DNA from: Rhizobiaceae bacterium
Lineage (GTDB): Bacteria > Pseudomonadota > Alphaproteobacteria > Rhizobiales > Rhizobiaceae
Assembly (NCBI GenBank): GCA_019635695.1
Contig: JAHBYZ010000006.1
Location: 1 to 64,000 of the forward strand
Direction of reading: 5' to 3'
DNA length: 64,000 bases
The notes under the pieces were generated by a model. That model had not been told where the DNA came from. It worked only from the letters and a program-made list of their open reading frames with translations, and ran no database searches. Of this stretch, positions 52,214 to 60,930 are shown one piece after another (within the stretch, counting starts at the first letter, position 1; each line of letters opens with the position of its first letter). A program made the position numbers and the translations under genes.

Positions 52214-52762
52214 ACTACAGTTGCCGGATCGCCGTCCCTTGCTGCGCAAGGTTCGTCGTCCGGGATGACGAAGTCGAGATGTTGCGGCTCTATCCCACAC
52301 TTTTCCCGCCTCTATCCCCGCCCTCTCCGCGTCCGCCATACTCCGCCCATCTCCCGCGCGGGAAACGGTCGCGCAGCCGAGCGAACGGGCGGGAGACGGT
52401 GCCGGATCGGTCGCCTTCGGAAAGCGGCTGGGTGTTGAGCCCCCAGGTCCGGGTCCCAGTATGGCCGGATGACCTCCTCGCCGCGGGACAAGAACACCGG
52501 CGGGGCGCGGGCGACCGCGCCACATAAATCTAGAATCGAGGTGCGGTTTCCGCGCCCCGCTTCCTACGCCGAATTCCGTCAGGAATTCTGGCGACCGCGC
52601 CCAGTGAAGTCGTGCAGCGATCTTCACGTCATGGCGCGTGCAATGGCCAGACCGGAAACGGGGCGTGGCGGCGCGAACTGCTGGCTCACCCCTCGCGCTC
52701 TCGTGTTCCTGTCTTTGCCGCTGGCGCATCTCTATGGTCCAGCCGAAACAGGCGGAGGCCGC
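52214..52762. other. Gene-free stretch after the IS remnant
   Basis: These 549 bases carry the right-hand repeat end TCCGGGATGACGAAG (52259-52273) and a short CCCGCGCGGG palindrome near 52353. Open frames exist on both strands but show no family features or ribosome sites. The MFS gene's frame extends back to 52469, but that part looks noncoding. I see nothing else to name. Confidence 0.5.
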
Positions 52763-53977
52763 GTGCCAGACCATCTCGACAGCCGCACTTCGTGGACCCG
52801 CCTCGCCATTAGCGTGCTGATCGCGACGGTCGGCAATGTCGGCATGTGGGCGGTCGTGGTCGTGCTGCCGGCGGTGCAGGCCGAGTTCCAGGTCGAACGC
52901 GCCGACGCTTCGATCCCCTACACGCTGACGATGGTCGGATTTGCGGTCGGCAACCTTTTGATGGGCAGGTATGTCGACCGTTTCGGCATCGCCCTGCCGC
53001 TGGCCGCGGCCAATCTCGCAAATGGCGTGGGCTTCATCGTCGCCGGCCTGTCCGGCAACATCTGGCTGTTCGCGCTGGCTCAAGGGCTGCTGATCGGGCT
53101 TGGCACCGCCGTGAATTTCGGGCCGCTGCTGGCCGACATATCCCACTGGTTCTGGAAGCGGCGGGGGCTGGCGGTCGCGGCCGCCGCCAGCGGCAACTAC
53201 CTCGCCGGCGCCATCTGGCCGCCGCTGATGCAGCCCTTCCTCGATGGCTGGGGCTGGCGCTGGACCTACATCGCCATCGGCCTGTTCGTGATCGTCACCG
53301 TCGTGCCGCTGTCCTTCCTGCTGCGCCGGCGGCTTCCCACCCATGGGTTGTCGGGCGTAGTTGCCGGCTCGCCGCCGCTGAAGCCCACGGCCCTGTCGCC
53401 GGGCATGTTGCAGGCGCTGCTCGTCGTCGCCGGCTTCGGTTGCTGCATGGCGATGGCCATGCCGCAGGTGCACATCGTCGCCTATTGCGTCGACTTGGGC
53501 TACGGCGTGGCGCGCGGCGCCGAGATGCTGTCGATCATGCTCGCCGGCGGCATCGTCAGCCGGCTCGCTTCGGGCTGGCTCGCCGACCGCATCGGCGGCA
53601 TCCCGACGCTGCTCATCGGCTCGGTCGGGCAGGGGCTGTCTCTGCTCTTCTACATCCCCTTCGACGGGCTCGCGTCGCTCTACGTCGTCTCGCTGGTCTT
53701 CGGGCTTGCGCAGGGCGGCATCGTGCCCTGTTACGCCATCATCGTGCGCGAATATCTGCCCGCCGCCGAGGCCGGGCGGCGCACCGGCCTGGTCATCATG
53801 GCCACCATCATCGGCATGGCGGTCGGCGGCTGGATGTCGGGCTGGATCTATGACCAGACCGGCTCCTATCAGGCCGCGTTCCTGAACGGCATCGCCTGGA
53901 ATCTGGTCAACATCGCCGCAGTTGCGCTGGTGCTGCTCAGGACGGGACGGCCACGCGTGGCGCCGGCAGCCGCATGA
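52763..53977 (+). CDS. Major facilitator superfamily transporter
   Basis: A 404-residue transporter with twelve predicted helices. The MFS motif between helices 2 and 3 is GNLLMGRYVDRFGIALPLA; its second-half copy is SGWLADRIGGIPTLL. The overall pattern (VQAEFQVERADASIPYTLTM) resembles monocarboxylate/oxalate-formate-type MFS members, substrate unproven. Start: GTG at 52763 with GGAGG four bases upstream; longer readings back to 52469 add a non-hydrophobic stretch with no MFS similarity. Its last 41 bases overlap the convergent DUF998 gene. Confidence 0.87.
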   Translation: MPDHLDSRTSWTRLAISVLIATVGNVGMWAVVVVLPAVQAEFQVERADASIPYTLTMVGFAVGNLLMGRYVDRFGIALPLAAANLANGVGFIVAGLSGNIWLFALAQGLLIGLGTAVNFGPLLADISHWFWKRRGLAVAAAASGNYLAGAIWPPLMQPFLDGWGWRWTYIAIGLFVIVTVVPLSFLLRRRLPTHGLSGVVAGSPPLKPTALSPGMLQALLVVAGFGCCMAMAMPQVHIVAYCVDLGYGVARGAEMLSIMLAGGIVSRLASGWLADRIGGIPTLLIGSVGQGLSLLFYIPFDGLASLYVVSLVFGLAQGGIVPCYAIIVREYLPAAEAGRRTGLVIMATIIGMAVGGWMSGWIYDQTGSYQAAFLNGIAWNLVNIAAVALVLLRTGRPRVAPAAA

Positions 53978-54551
53978 GTACGGTCGCGAGCACGGCGAAC
54001 CAGAGGAGATAGGACGACAGCGTCACGCGCTCGGCGAGTCCTGTCATGGCGATCTCATTGGCGATCATCACCGCTGACGACGCGCCGCCGGCGAGCATGA
54101 GGATCGCTGCGGCGATGGAGACTGGCAGGAACCACGGCAGTTCGCCGCGCAGCCGCAGGGCAGCGACAATGATCGCCCCGACCAGCATCAGCCCTGACAG
54201 CGCGACCAGCACGATGTGCGCTACGCCCGCGAAGGTGACCTCGCTGCCGATCGGGTCCATGGGAAAGATGGTCGCAAGCAGGAATGCGATCACGCCGTAA
54301 CCGGCGATCAGCCAGCCCGGCAGGCGGACGGACCGGCCGCTCGCGGCCACCGCCAGCCCGAACATGCCGCACAGGATCGCAGAGACGGCAAAGCCTGCGC
54401 CGAGCGGGAGGGCATGGGGCGCGCCGCGCTGGGTCAGCTCGCTGACGGCATGGACGACATGCGAATAGCCCGGCGTGACCGCCCCCCCGGCGAGCACGGT
54501 GGCGAGGTAGACGAACGGTCCGACAATGCCGGTCCAGAGAAATCGAGACAT
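53937..54551 (-). CDS. DUF998 family membrane protein
   Basis: A 204-residue protein with about six helices. Family marks: GPFVYLATVLAGGAVTPGYS at the N-terminus, VVHAVSELTQRGAPHA, and GVIAFLLATIFPMDPIGSEV. DUF998 proteins are uncharacterised. Start: ATG at 54551. The 3' end overlaps the convergent MFS gene by 41 bases, so the two share their ends antisense. Confidence 0.85.
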   Translation of the reverse strand: MSRFLWTGIVGPFVYLATVLAGGAVTPGYSHVVHAVSELTQRGAPHALPLGAGFAVSAILCGMFGLAVAASGRSVRLPGWLIAGYGVIAFLLATIFPMDPIGSEVTFAGVAHIVLVALSGLMLVGAIIVAALRLRGELPWFLPVSIAAAILMLAGGASSAVMIANEIAMTGLAERVTLSSYLLWFAVLATVLMRLPAPRVAVPS

Positions 54552-54673
54552 GGATTTGTCCCCGCCTTGGCGACCGGGGCTATGATGGCGAAATGCTGCG
54601 TGGGGTCGTTGATGAAGGTCAAACCGGCTGTGCCCGTCATCCGCCCTGCGACGCCCCCTCCACCGCCTTCGGC

Positions 54674-54707
54674 GGTCCCCCTCCCCCGTTGACGGGGGAG
54701 GGGGACC
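54674..54707. repeat. Perfect 15-bp inverted repeat, C/G-rich
   Basis: GGTCCCCCTCCCCCG (54674-54688), loop TTGA, and its exact complement at 54693-54707. It lies 30 bases past the stop of the SDR gene (minus strand). Hairpins with a CTCCCCCGTTGACGGGGGAG core recur between genes in rhizobia, so this is probably one copy of a dispersed repeat that also ends transcription. Confidence 0.65.
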
Positions 54708-54737
54708 ATACGAAGCATGGTGGAGGTGGTGTTTGCT

Positions 54738-55511
54738 TCAGATCGCGGTGATGCCGCCATCCGCTGCCAGCGTCTGGCCGGTCATAAAGGAGTTGGCGGG
54801 GTCGGCGGCGAACAGTATCACCTCGACGATCTCGTCGACCTCGGCCAGCCGCTTCATCGGCACGCCGCGTGCCAGCTCCGTCTCGGCCGCCGCGCGGTCG
54901 GGCGCCAGCCGCAGCGTGGCGTTGACCATCTCGGTGCGGGCGAAGGATGGGCACACCGCGTTCACGCGCACGCCCTTGGTGGCGTACTCCGCCGCCGCCG
55001 AACGGGTGAAGCCGACCACCGCGTGCTTGGCCGCGGAATAGACCGCAAGCCGCGGCGCGCCGGCGATGCCGGCCACCGAGGCGATGTTGACGATGGCGCC
55101 CTTGCGGCCCTCGCGCGCCTGCCGCTCCATCAGCGGCAGCTGGTGCTTCATGGCGTAGAACACGCCCATCACGTCGATGTCGATGATGCGGCGCGCCTCG
55201 TCCGACGGCAGCAACGGGAAGCGGACGAAATTCTGCGCGATGCCGGCATTGTTGACCGCCACGTCGAGCCCGCCGAAGCGCGATTGCGCCAGCTTGGCCA
55301 GCCCTTCCGAAAGCGCCTCGTCGGCGATGTCGCCGGCCAGCGTCGCGGTCTCGGCGGACAACGATTTGGCGAACGCTTCGAGCGTTTCGGCCTTCAGGTC
55401 GGAGAGCACCAGATTTGCGCCCTCCGCTGCGAAGCGCTTCGCCGCCGCCGAGCCAAAACCGCCGGTGGCGCCGGTGATCAGGACGACCTTGCCTGCGAAA
55501 CGCCCGGCCAT
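54738..55511 (-). CDS. SDR family NAD(P)-dependent oxidoreductase
   Basis: A 257-residue short-chain dehydrogenase. Cofactor loop VVLITGATGGFGSAAAKRFA, DLK after the second strand (Asp suggests NAD), NNAG in DVAVNNAGIAQN, catalytic Ser in IVNIASVAG and YSAAKHA with the Tyr-x3-Lys pair. Likely a 3-hydroxyacyl-CoA dehydrogenase step in this cluster (inference). Last gene of the minus-strand operon, four bases after the phosphotransferase stop. Confidence 0.9.
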   Translation of the reverse strand: MAGRFAGKVVLITGATGGFGSAAAKRFAAEGANLVLSDLKAETLEAFAKSLSAETATLAGDIADEALSEGLAKLAQSRFGGLDVAVNNAGIAQNFVRFPLLPSDEARRIIDIDVMGVFYAMKHQLPLMERQAREGRKGAIVNIASVAGIAGAPRLAVYSAAKHAVVGFTRSAAAEYATKGVRVNAVCPSFARTEMVNATLRLAPDRAAAETELARGVPMKRLAEVDEIVEVILFAADPANSFMTGQTLAADGGITAI

Positions 55512-55514
55512 GGA

Positions 55515-56546
55515 TTACCCTTTCGCGATCTCTTTGGCGGCCAGCCCCGACAGCAGCGTCACCGCCTGTCCGTAGGTCTTCGCCTTTTCGGGGTTCGAGG
55601 CGTTGCCGTCGAGCGCGCGCTTGTAGACGCCCTGGCAGATGGCGGCGAGGCGGAAGAAGGAGAAGCAGAGATAGAAGGTCCAGTTGCCGATCCCGTCGAT
55701 GCCGCGGCGGCGGCAGTAGGCGGCGACATATTCCTCTTCGGTCGGCAGCCCGATCGCCTTGCGGTCGACCCCGCCCAGTCCCTTGAAGCCGGTGCCGTGC
55801 GGCAGCCGCCATTGCATGCACTGGTAGGCGATGTCGGCGAAGGGATGGCCGAGCGTCGACAGCTCCCAGTCGAGCAGGGCGATGACCTGAGGCCGGTCTG
55901 GCGCAAACATCATGTTGTCGAGGCGGTAGTCGCCGTGGACCAGCGCCACCTGCCCGTCATCGGTCGGCAGCGAGCGCTCCAGCCAGGCGATCAGGTCGTC
56001 CATGTCCTTGACCGTGCCCGTCTCCGACGCACGATACTGGCTGCTCCAGCGCGACAGCTGCCGTTCGAAATAGCTGCCGGGCTTGCCGAAATCGGTCAGC
56101 CCGACCGCGGCGATGTCGACGTCGTGCAGGGCGGCGAGCGTCGCGTTCATGGAATCGTAGATCGCGGCGCGTTCGGCATTGTCGGCGCCTTCGGGCAGCG
56201 CAGGGTCCCAGAAGATACGGCCCTCGACGAACTCCATGACGTAGAACATGCGCCCCAGCGGCGAATCCTCGCCCGACAGATGCAGCATGCGGGCGACCGG
56301 AACCGCGCTGCCGGCGAGCGCCTTCATCACGCGATATTCGCGGTCAACCTGGTGCGCGGACTTCAGCAGTTCGCCCGGCGGCTTGGCGCGCAGCACGTAG
56401 CGGCCGCTCGCGGCGTCGAGCCTGAAGGTCGGGTTCGACTGCCCGGTGTTGAATTTTTCGATCGCTCGCAAATCTTTGAAACCTGGAACATGGCGTTCCA
56501 GGTAGGGCCCGAGCGTGGCGATGTCGGGAGCGGCCGCCACGTTCAT
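55515..56546 (-). CDS. Aminoglycoside-phosphotransferase-fold kinase (ACAD10/11-like kinase part)
   Basis: A 343-residue kinase-fold protein. The catalytic loop HGDYRLDNMMF carries the Asp base and Asn; the metal Asp is in ALLDWELSTLGHPFAD. This subgroup is the one fused to acyl-CoA dehydrogenase in eukaryotic ACAD10/11 and found beside it in bacteria, where it phosphorylates 4-hydroxyacyl-CoA before elimination (known from the lva pathway). An antibiotic role is unlikely. Start ATG at 56546 overlaps the MaoC stop (ATGA). Confidence 0.87.
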   Translation of the reverse strand: MNVAAAPDIATLGPYLERHVPGFKDLRAIEKFNTGQSNPTFRLDAASGRYVLRAKPPGELLKSAHQVDREYRVMKALAGSAVPVARMLHLSGEDSPLGRMFYVMEFVEGRIFWDPALPEGADNAERAAIYDSMNATLAALHDVDIAAVGLTDFGKPGSYFERQLSRWSSQYRASETGTVKDMDDLIAWLERSLPTDDGQVALVHGDYRLDNMMFAPDRPQVIALLDWELSTLGHPFADIAYQCMQWRLPHGTGFKGLGGVDRKAIGLPTEEEYVAAYCRRRGIDGIGNWTFYLCFSFFRLAAICQGVYKRALDGNASNPEKAKTYGQAVTLLSGLAAKEIAKG

Positions 56547-57037
56547 TTCGCCAGCCTCGTGCGGTCGATCTTGGAAAGGGTGAGCCAGCGCAGCTTGAGC
56601 GCCGGCTTGATGGTGTTCTCGATGTCCATGGTCACGTCATAAGCGAATTCGATCCAGCCGGAAGGACGCGGATTGACCTTGACAAGGAAGAATCGCGCGC
56701 GGACCCGTGAGCCGGTCTTCACCGGGGCGACGAAGCGCATGTTCTCGAAGCCCTGGTTCACGTTGAGCTCGACGTTTTCCAGCGGATGGATGGATTCGTA
56801 CGCCATCGTCGACAGCAGCGAGAGCGTCAGGAAACCATGGGCAATGGTGCCGCCGAACGGCGTCTCCGCCGCGGCGCGCGCCGGGTCGACATGGATGAAC
56901 TGCCGGTCGTCGGTTGCGTCGGCGAAGCGGTCGATCATCTCCTGCGTGACCGTGCGCCACGGCGAGACCGCAACCTCGCTGCCCACGGCCGCGATGATCG
57001 TCTCGAGCGAGACCGGGGGTAGCTTGAAGAGGTCCAA
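56543..57037 (-). CDS. MaoC-like (R)-hydratase
   Basis: A 164-residue hot-dog-fold enzyme predicted to hydrate 2-enoyl-CoA. The hydratase motif appears as RFADATDDRQFIHVDPARAA, with the Asp and His that activate water, and FGGTIAHGFLTLSLLSTMAY follows. Start: TTG at 57037 with AAGGA six bases upstream; an earlier start would run into the SDR gene. Confidence 0.87.
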   Translation of the reverse strand: MDLFKLPPVSLETIIAAVGSEVAVSPWRTVTQEMIDRFADATDDRQFIHVDPARAAAETPFGGTIAHGFLTLSLLSTMAYESIHPLENVELNVNQGFENMRFVAPVKTGSRVRARFFLVKVNPRPSGWIEFAYDVTMDIENTIKPALKLRWLTLSKIDRTRLAK

Positions 57038-57039
57038 TG

Positions 57040-57855
57040 CTAGTCCTTGAACAGCCGCATCCCATGCTGGACGGACTGTCCGCCGTCGATCGGAAGGATC
57101 GCTCCCGTGACGTAGGCGCCGCCGCGCCCGCACAGATACAGCGTGGCGCCGGCTATGTCATCCGGCCTGCCGATGCGTCCGATCGGGACATGGCCGCCGA
57201 CGTGGGCCGCCTGTTCGTCGGTGGCGGTGGCGAAGGCTGTCATGCGGCTCTGGAAGGGACCGGGAGCGAAGGCGTTGACCGTGATGCGCCGGCCGGCGAG
57301 TTCGCCAGCGAGCGTGCGCGTCAAATGGTGAACGGCCGCCTTCGACGCGGTGTAGGAGTAGGCGCCGTCGGCCATGGGCTGCGTGCCCATCACCGAGCCA
57401 AGGTTGATGATGCGCGCGGGATCGGCGTCGCTCGCGCCCTTCTCCAGCATCGGCAGGAGCTGGCGCGTCAGGTGGAAGAGCCCGGCGACGTTGACGTTCA
57501 GCACCTTCGCCCAGGCAGCATAGGGAAAGTCGTCCAGCTCGGCGCCCCATGAAATGCCGGCATTGTTGACGAGGATGTTCAGCGCATCGGTGCGTTGCGC
57601 AACCTGCGTCGCCAGTGCGTCGACGCCGACTTCGCTGGCGACATCGCCGGCGAAACCTTCGGCCGTGCCGGAAGCGCCCAGGGCGTTGAGTTCGGCCGCG
57701 ACGGCCGTGCAGGCGTCACCCTTGCGGGAGGCGATCAGCACCCGCGCGCCGCCCTGGATGAGCGCGGTCGCCACCATGCGGCCGATGCCTGTCGCCGCCC
57801 CCGTGACCAGCGCGGTCTTGCCGGCAACGGAAAACAGATCGTCCACGTAGGACAT
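57040..57855 (-). CDS. SDR family oxidoreductase (Glyco/3-oxoacyl reductase type)
   Basis: A 271-residue short-chain dehydrogenase. TALVTGAATGIGRMVATALI, LIASRKGDACT (Arg-Lys after strand 2 suggests NADP), LVNNAGISWG, the Ser in INLGSVMG and YSYTASKAAVHHL with Tyr-x3-Lys. First gene of the minus-strand operon (SDR, MaoC, kinase, SDR) facing the TetR operator. Its probable role is reduction or oxidation of a hydroxyacyl intermediate. Confidence 0.9.
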   Translation of the reverse strand: MSYVDDLFSVAGKTALVTGAATGIGRMVATALIQGGARVLIASRKGDACTAVAAELNALGASGTAEGFAGDVASEVGVDALATQVAQRTDALNILVNNAGISWGAELDDFPYAAWAKVLNVNVAGLFHLTRQLLPMLEKGASDADPARIINLGSVMGTQPMADGAYSYTASKAAVHHLTRTLAGELAGRRITVNAFAPGPFQSRMTAFATATDEQAAHVGGHVPIGRIGRPDDIAGATLYLCGRGGAYVTGAILPIDGGQSVQHGMRLFKD

Positions 57856-57911
57856 CGCAGCCTCCTCCCCGATGGCAGCCTTCCAGCGGGCTGCCTTAAC
57901 GTGCGATTGAC

Positions 57912-57931
57912 AACATACCCGGTAGTATGTT
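57912..57931. promoter_or_regulatory. TetR operator in the divergent promoter region
   Basis: Inverted repeat AACATAC (57912-57918), spacer CCGGTA, GTATGTT (57925-57931). TTGACA (57907-57912) abuts it and may be the -35 of the rightward promoter. The position between two divergent operons and beside a TetR gene suggests one site represses both. Confidence 0.65.
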
Positions 57932-58041
57932 CATCATCGCGGCGTCCGTAAAGAGGCTGACCGGAAGCGGCGGCGAAAACAAGCGGCCCGGAGAACGCGA
58001 GAAGCGAAGCGGGCCACACGGACGGGAGGAACGGGAGGCGC

Positions 58042-58701
58042 ATGACGCCCGAACTGCGCTCATTGGGTGTGCGCGAGATCGCGCTCGACAACTCGCGGGC
58101 CGACATTCTGGCGGCGGCGGCGCGCTGTTTCATGGACCGCGGCTATGCGCAGACCTCGATCGACGACGTGGCGCGCAGCCTTGGTGCCACCAAGGGGCGC
58201 ATCTACCATCACTTCCCGTCCAAGGGCGAACTGTTCGCCGAGGTGTTCCGCGCCGGCATGGACATGAACTTCGCCGCCGTGAAGCCGCTCAGCGACCTGC
58301 CCGGGCCGGCTCTGCCGCGCTGGCGGCGGATGGCGATGGTGCATGTGCTGCAGATGATGGTGACCAAGCCGTTCCAGCGGGCCGTGTGGATCGGCGTGGA
58401 GATGCATCTGGCCGGCGCCACCACGCCGGAGCAGCGCACCGTGTTCAACGAACTGCTCGACTACCGCACACGCTACGGCAATCTGTTCCGCGCGACGCTG
58501 CTGCAGGGGCGCGACGAGGGTGTGTTTCGCTTCGACGACCTGTCGGTGACCAACCAGCTGATGTTCATGTCCTTGAACTCGCCGATATTCTGGTACTCGC
58601 CGCGCACCGGCGAGACACGGGCGCAGACCGAGGCGCTGGCCGCCCGGGTCGTGGCATATGCGCAGGGCGGGCTGGTGTTTGAAGGAGAGCGCGCGGCATG
58701 A
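58042..58701 (+). CDS. TetR/AcrR family transcriptional regulator
   Basis: A 219-residue repressor. The N-terminal HTH reads SRADILAAAARCFMDRGYAQ, then SIDDVARSLGATKGRIYHHF, PSKGELFAEVF. The C-terminal ligand domain is unlike PsrA or FadR-type regulators in any obvious way, but the cluster suggests an acyl-CoA effector (inference). It is the first gene of the right-hand operon; ATGA overlap with the acyl-CoA dehydrogenase gene. Confidence 0.9.
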   Translation: MTPELRSLGVREIALDNSRADILAAAARCFMDRGYAQTSIDDVARSLGATKGRIYHHFPSKGELFAEVFRAGMDMNFAAVKPLSDLPGPALPRWRRMAMVHVLQMMVTKPFQRAVWIGVEMHLAGATTPEQRTVFNELLDYRTRYGNLFRATLLQGRDEGVFRFDDLSVTNQLMFMSLNSPIFWYSPRTGETRAQTEALAARVVAYAQGGLVFEGERAA

Positions 58702-59954
58702 GCGCCAGTAATCCGGGCCCGATGGATCTGGGCATGAGCGAGCGGGTGAGACCGCTGCACGAGAAGGTGGCGCGCATGGTGCGCGACGAGATCATGCCGC
58801 TGGACGAGGACTTCCTCGCCGAAGTGGGCAGAGGTGGCGACCGCTGGGTCTACACGAAGCGGCAGACCGAGATCATGGAAGGGCTGAAGGCCAAGGCGCG
58901 CGAGCGCGGTCTGTGGAACTTCTGGCTCACCGGCTCGGAGCGCGGCTATGGGTTGAACACGGTGGAATACGCCTATCTGGCGGAGGAGATGGGCAAAGCG
59001 CATCTCGGCGCGGAGACGTTCAACTGCTCGGCGCCCGACACCGGCAACATGGAGGTGCTGGAACGCTACGGCACCGACGCCCACAAGAAGCGCTGGCTGG
59101 CGCCGCTGCTCGACGGCAAGATACGCTCCGCCTATCTTATGACCGAGCCGGACGTGGCTTCTTCGGACGCCACCAACATCGCCATGCGCTGCGTGCGCGA
59201 CGGCGGCGACTACGTGCTCGACGGCGAGAAGTGGTGGTCGTCGGGCGCCGGTGACCCGCGCTGCGCCATCTACATCGTGATGGTGAAGACCGGTGACGCG
59301 GACACCCCGAAACATCGTCGCCACTCGATGATCCTCGTGCCGGCCGACACGCCGGGCATCACCAAGCTGCGCGCCATGAAGGTCTATGGCGACGACGACG
59401 CGCCGCACGGACATCTGCACATCCGCTTCGAGGGCGTGCGCGCGCCGGCGGAGAACCTTCTGGTCGGCGAGGGCAGGGGGTTCGATATCGCGCAGGGCCG
59501 ACTCGGGCCGGGGCGCATCCACCACTGCATGCGCGCCATCGGCCAGGCCGAGATGGCGCTGGAGCAGATGTGCCGGCGCTCGATGCGGCGCGAGGCTTTC
59601 GGCAAGCCGCTGGCGCAGCTCGGCGCCAACTACGACATCATCGCCGAGTGCCGTTCCGACATCGAGATGGCGCGGCTTTTGTGTCTCAAGGCGGCGTGGA
59701 TGATGGACCGCGGCGATGCGCGTGCCGCAGCGCCATGGATCAGCCAGATCAAGGTGGTGGCGCCGAAGGTGGCGTTGCGGGTCACCGATGAGGCGATCCA
59801 GATGTTCGGCGGGCAGGGCGTCTCGCAGGACACGCCGCTGGCGCGGTCGTGGACGCATCTGCGCACGCTGCGGCTGGCTGACGGACCCGACGCGGTGCAC
59901 CGCCGGCAGGTTGCGCGCGCGGAACTCGCCAAATACACGCAGCAAGAGGTGTGA
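58698..59954 (+). CDS. Acyl-CoA dehydrogenase family protein (ACAD10/11-like)
   Basis: A 418-residue flavoprotein. Motifs: AYLMTEPDVASSDATNIAMR (FAD/substrate), the WWSSGAGDPRC loop, MCRRSMRREAFGKPLAQLGA and DEAIQMFGGQGVSQDTPLAR near the C-terminus. The WFLTGSERGYGLNTVEYA-like N-terminal region fits the ACAD11 branch, which pairs with the kinase at 55515. Predicted to act in beta-oxidation of hydroxylated or branched acyl-CoA. Start: ATG at 58698. Confidence 0.9.
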   Translation: MSASNPGPMDLGMSERVRPLHEKVARMVRDEIMPLDEDFLAEVGRGGDRWVYTKRQTEIMEGLKAKARERGLWNFWLTGSERGYGLNTVEYAYLAEEMGKAHLGAETFNCSAPDTGNMEVLERYGTDAHKKRWLAPLLDGKIRSAYLMTEPDVASSDATNIAMRCVRDGGDYVLDGEKWWSSGAGDPRCAIYIVMVKTGDADTPKHRRHSMILVPADTPGITKLRAMKVYGDDDAPHGHLHIRFEGVRAPAENLLVGEGRGFDIAQGRLGPGRIHHCMRAIGQAEMALEQMCRRSMRREAFGKPLAQLGANYDIIAECRSDIEMARLLCLKAAWMMDRGDARAAAPWISQIKVVAPKVALRVTDEAIQMFGGQGVSQDTPLARSWTHLRTLRLADGPDAVHRRQVARAELAKYTQQEV

Positions 59955-59961
59955 GAGCACG

Positions 59962-60930
59962 ATGAAGGCCATCGTCGCCCGCAATTTCGCACCGCTCGAC
60001 GCGCTCGAATATGCCGACTGGCCGGAGCCGGTCGCAGGCCCGCGCGACATCGTCATCGATGCCGAGGCGATCGGGGTGAACTATCCGGACGGGCTGCTCG
60101 TGCAGGGGCTCTACCAGCTCAGGCCGCCGGTGCCGTTCGTGCCGGGCATGGAGATTGCCGGCAAGGTGACGGCCGTCGGAGCCGAGGTGAAGGGCTTCAA
60201 GGTCGGCGACCGCGCGGCGGCGGTCTCGACACTCGGCGCTTATGCCGAACGCGCGGCGGTGGCCGAAGCGAGCGCCATGAAGCTGCCGGCCGGCATGAGC
60301 GCGGCCGACGCGACCGCGCTGATGTGCGGCTACGGTACGGCGCATCATGCGCTGAAGCAGCGGGCCGCGCTGAAAGCCGGCGAGACGCTGGTGGTGCTCG
60401 GTGCGTCGGGGCTTACGGGTCTGGCGGCGGTGCAGATCGGCAAGATCATGGGCGCGCGGGTGATCGCGGTCGCATCGTCGGACGCCAAGCGGGCGATCGC
60501 GCGTGCGGCGGGGGCCGACGAGGTCGTCGGCTACGACAACCTCAAGGACGATCTGAAATCGCTCACCGGCGGCAAGGGCGTCGACGTGGCTTTCGATCCC
60601 GTGGGCGGCGACGCCTTTGATGCGCTCAGCCGCTCGATGGCGCGCGGCGGCCGGCTGCTGATCGTCGGGTTCGCCTCGGGCACGATTCCCAAATTCCCGG
60701 TCAATCTGGCGCTGGTGAAGGAGTTTTCCCTCGTCGGTGTGTTCTGGGGCAATTTCACCAAGGCCGAGCCGAAGGTCTATGCCGACAACATGCGCGAGCT
60801 GGTCGGCTGGTATCAGGCGGGCAAGGTCAAGCCGATGATCGAGGGCAGCTACAGGCTGGCCGAGGCGCCGGCGGTGCTGAGGCGCATCATGGGGCGCGGC
60901 GCGTCCGGAAAGCTGGTGCTGGTGCCATGA
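59962..60930 (+). CDS. MDR-type NAD(P)H:quinone oxidoreductase-like protein
   Basis: A 322-residue medium-chain dehydrogenase/reductase without zinc ligands. VRNFAPLDALEYADWPEPV-like start, VPFVPGMEIAGKVTAVGAEV, and the nucleotide loop LVVLGASGLTGLAAVQIGKI. Such QOR-like enzymes reduce enoyl or quinone substrates with NADPH. Eight bases after the acyl-CoA dehydrogenase gene; four-base overlap (ATGA) with the next MDR gene. Confidence 0.88.
   Translation: MKAIVARNFAPLDALEYADWPEPVAGPRDIVIDAEAIGVNYPDGLLVQGLYQLRPPVPFVPGMEIAGKVTAVGAEVKGFKVGDRAAAVSTLGAYAERAAVAEASAMKLPAGMSAADATALMCGYGTAHHALKQRAALKAGETLVVLGASGLTGLAAVQIGKIMGARVIAVASSDAKRAIARAAGADEVVGYDNLKDDLKSLTGGKGVDVAFDPVGGDAFDALSRSMARGGRLLIVGFASGTIPKFPVNLALVKEFSLVGVFWGNFTKAEPKVYADNMRELVGWYQAGKVKPMIEGSYRLAEAPAVLRRIMGRGASGKLVLVP

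Larger units (their letters stand above)
51103..52258 (+). mobile_element. Decayed IS110-family insertion sequence
   Basis: Approximate limits. The transposase remnants below are of the IS110/IS902 type (DEDD plus Tnp_20). Palindromic-repeat ends lie on both sides: CTTCGTCATCCCGGA at 50985-50999 and its exact inverse TCCGGGATGACGAAG at 52259-52273. IS110 elements lack ordinary terminal inverted repeats and often insert in such repeats, so the element may have landed between two halves of one. Exact ends cannot be fixed by eye. Confidence 0.6.

Noticed and set aside
52469-52762. N-terminal extension of the MFS transporter
   Set aside because: No ribosome site, no hydrophobic or MFS pattern; a GTG with GGAGG at 52763 fits the family start.
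55515-56546. Aminoglycoside resistance kinase
   Set aside because: The fold is shared, but gene context (acyl-CoA dehydrogenase, MaoC, SDR) and the ACAD10/11-type sequence point to acyl-CoA metabolism.
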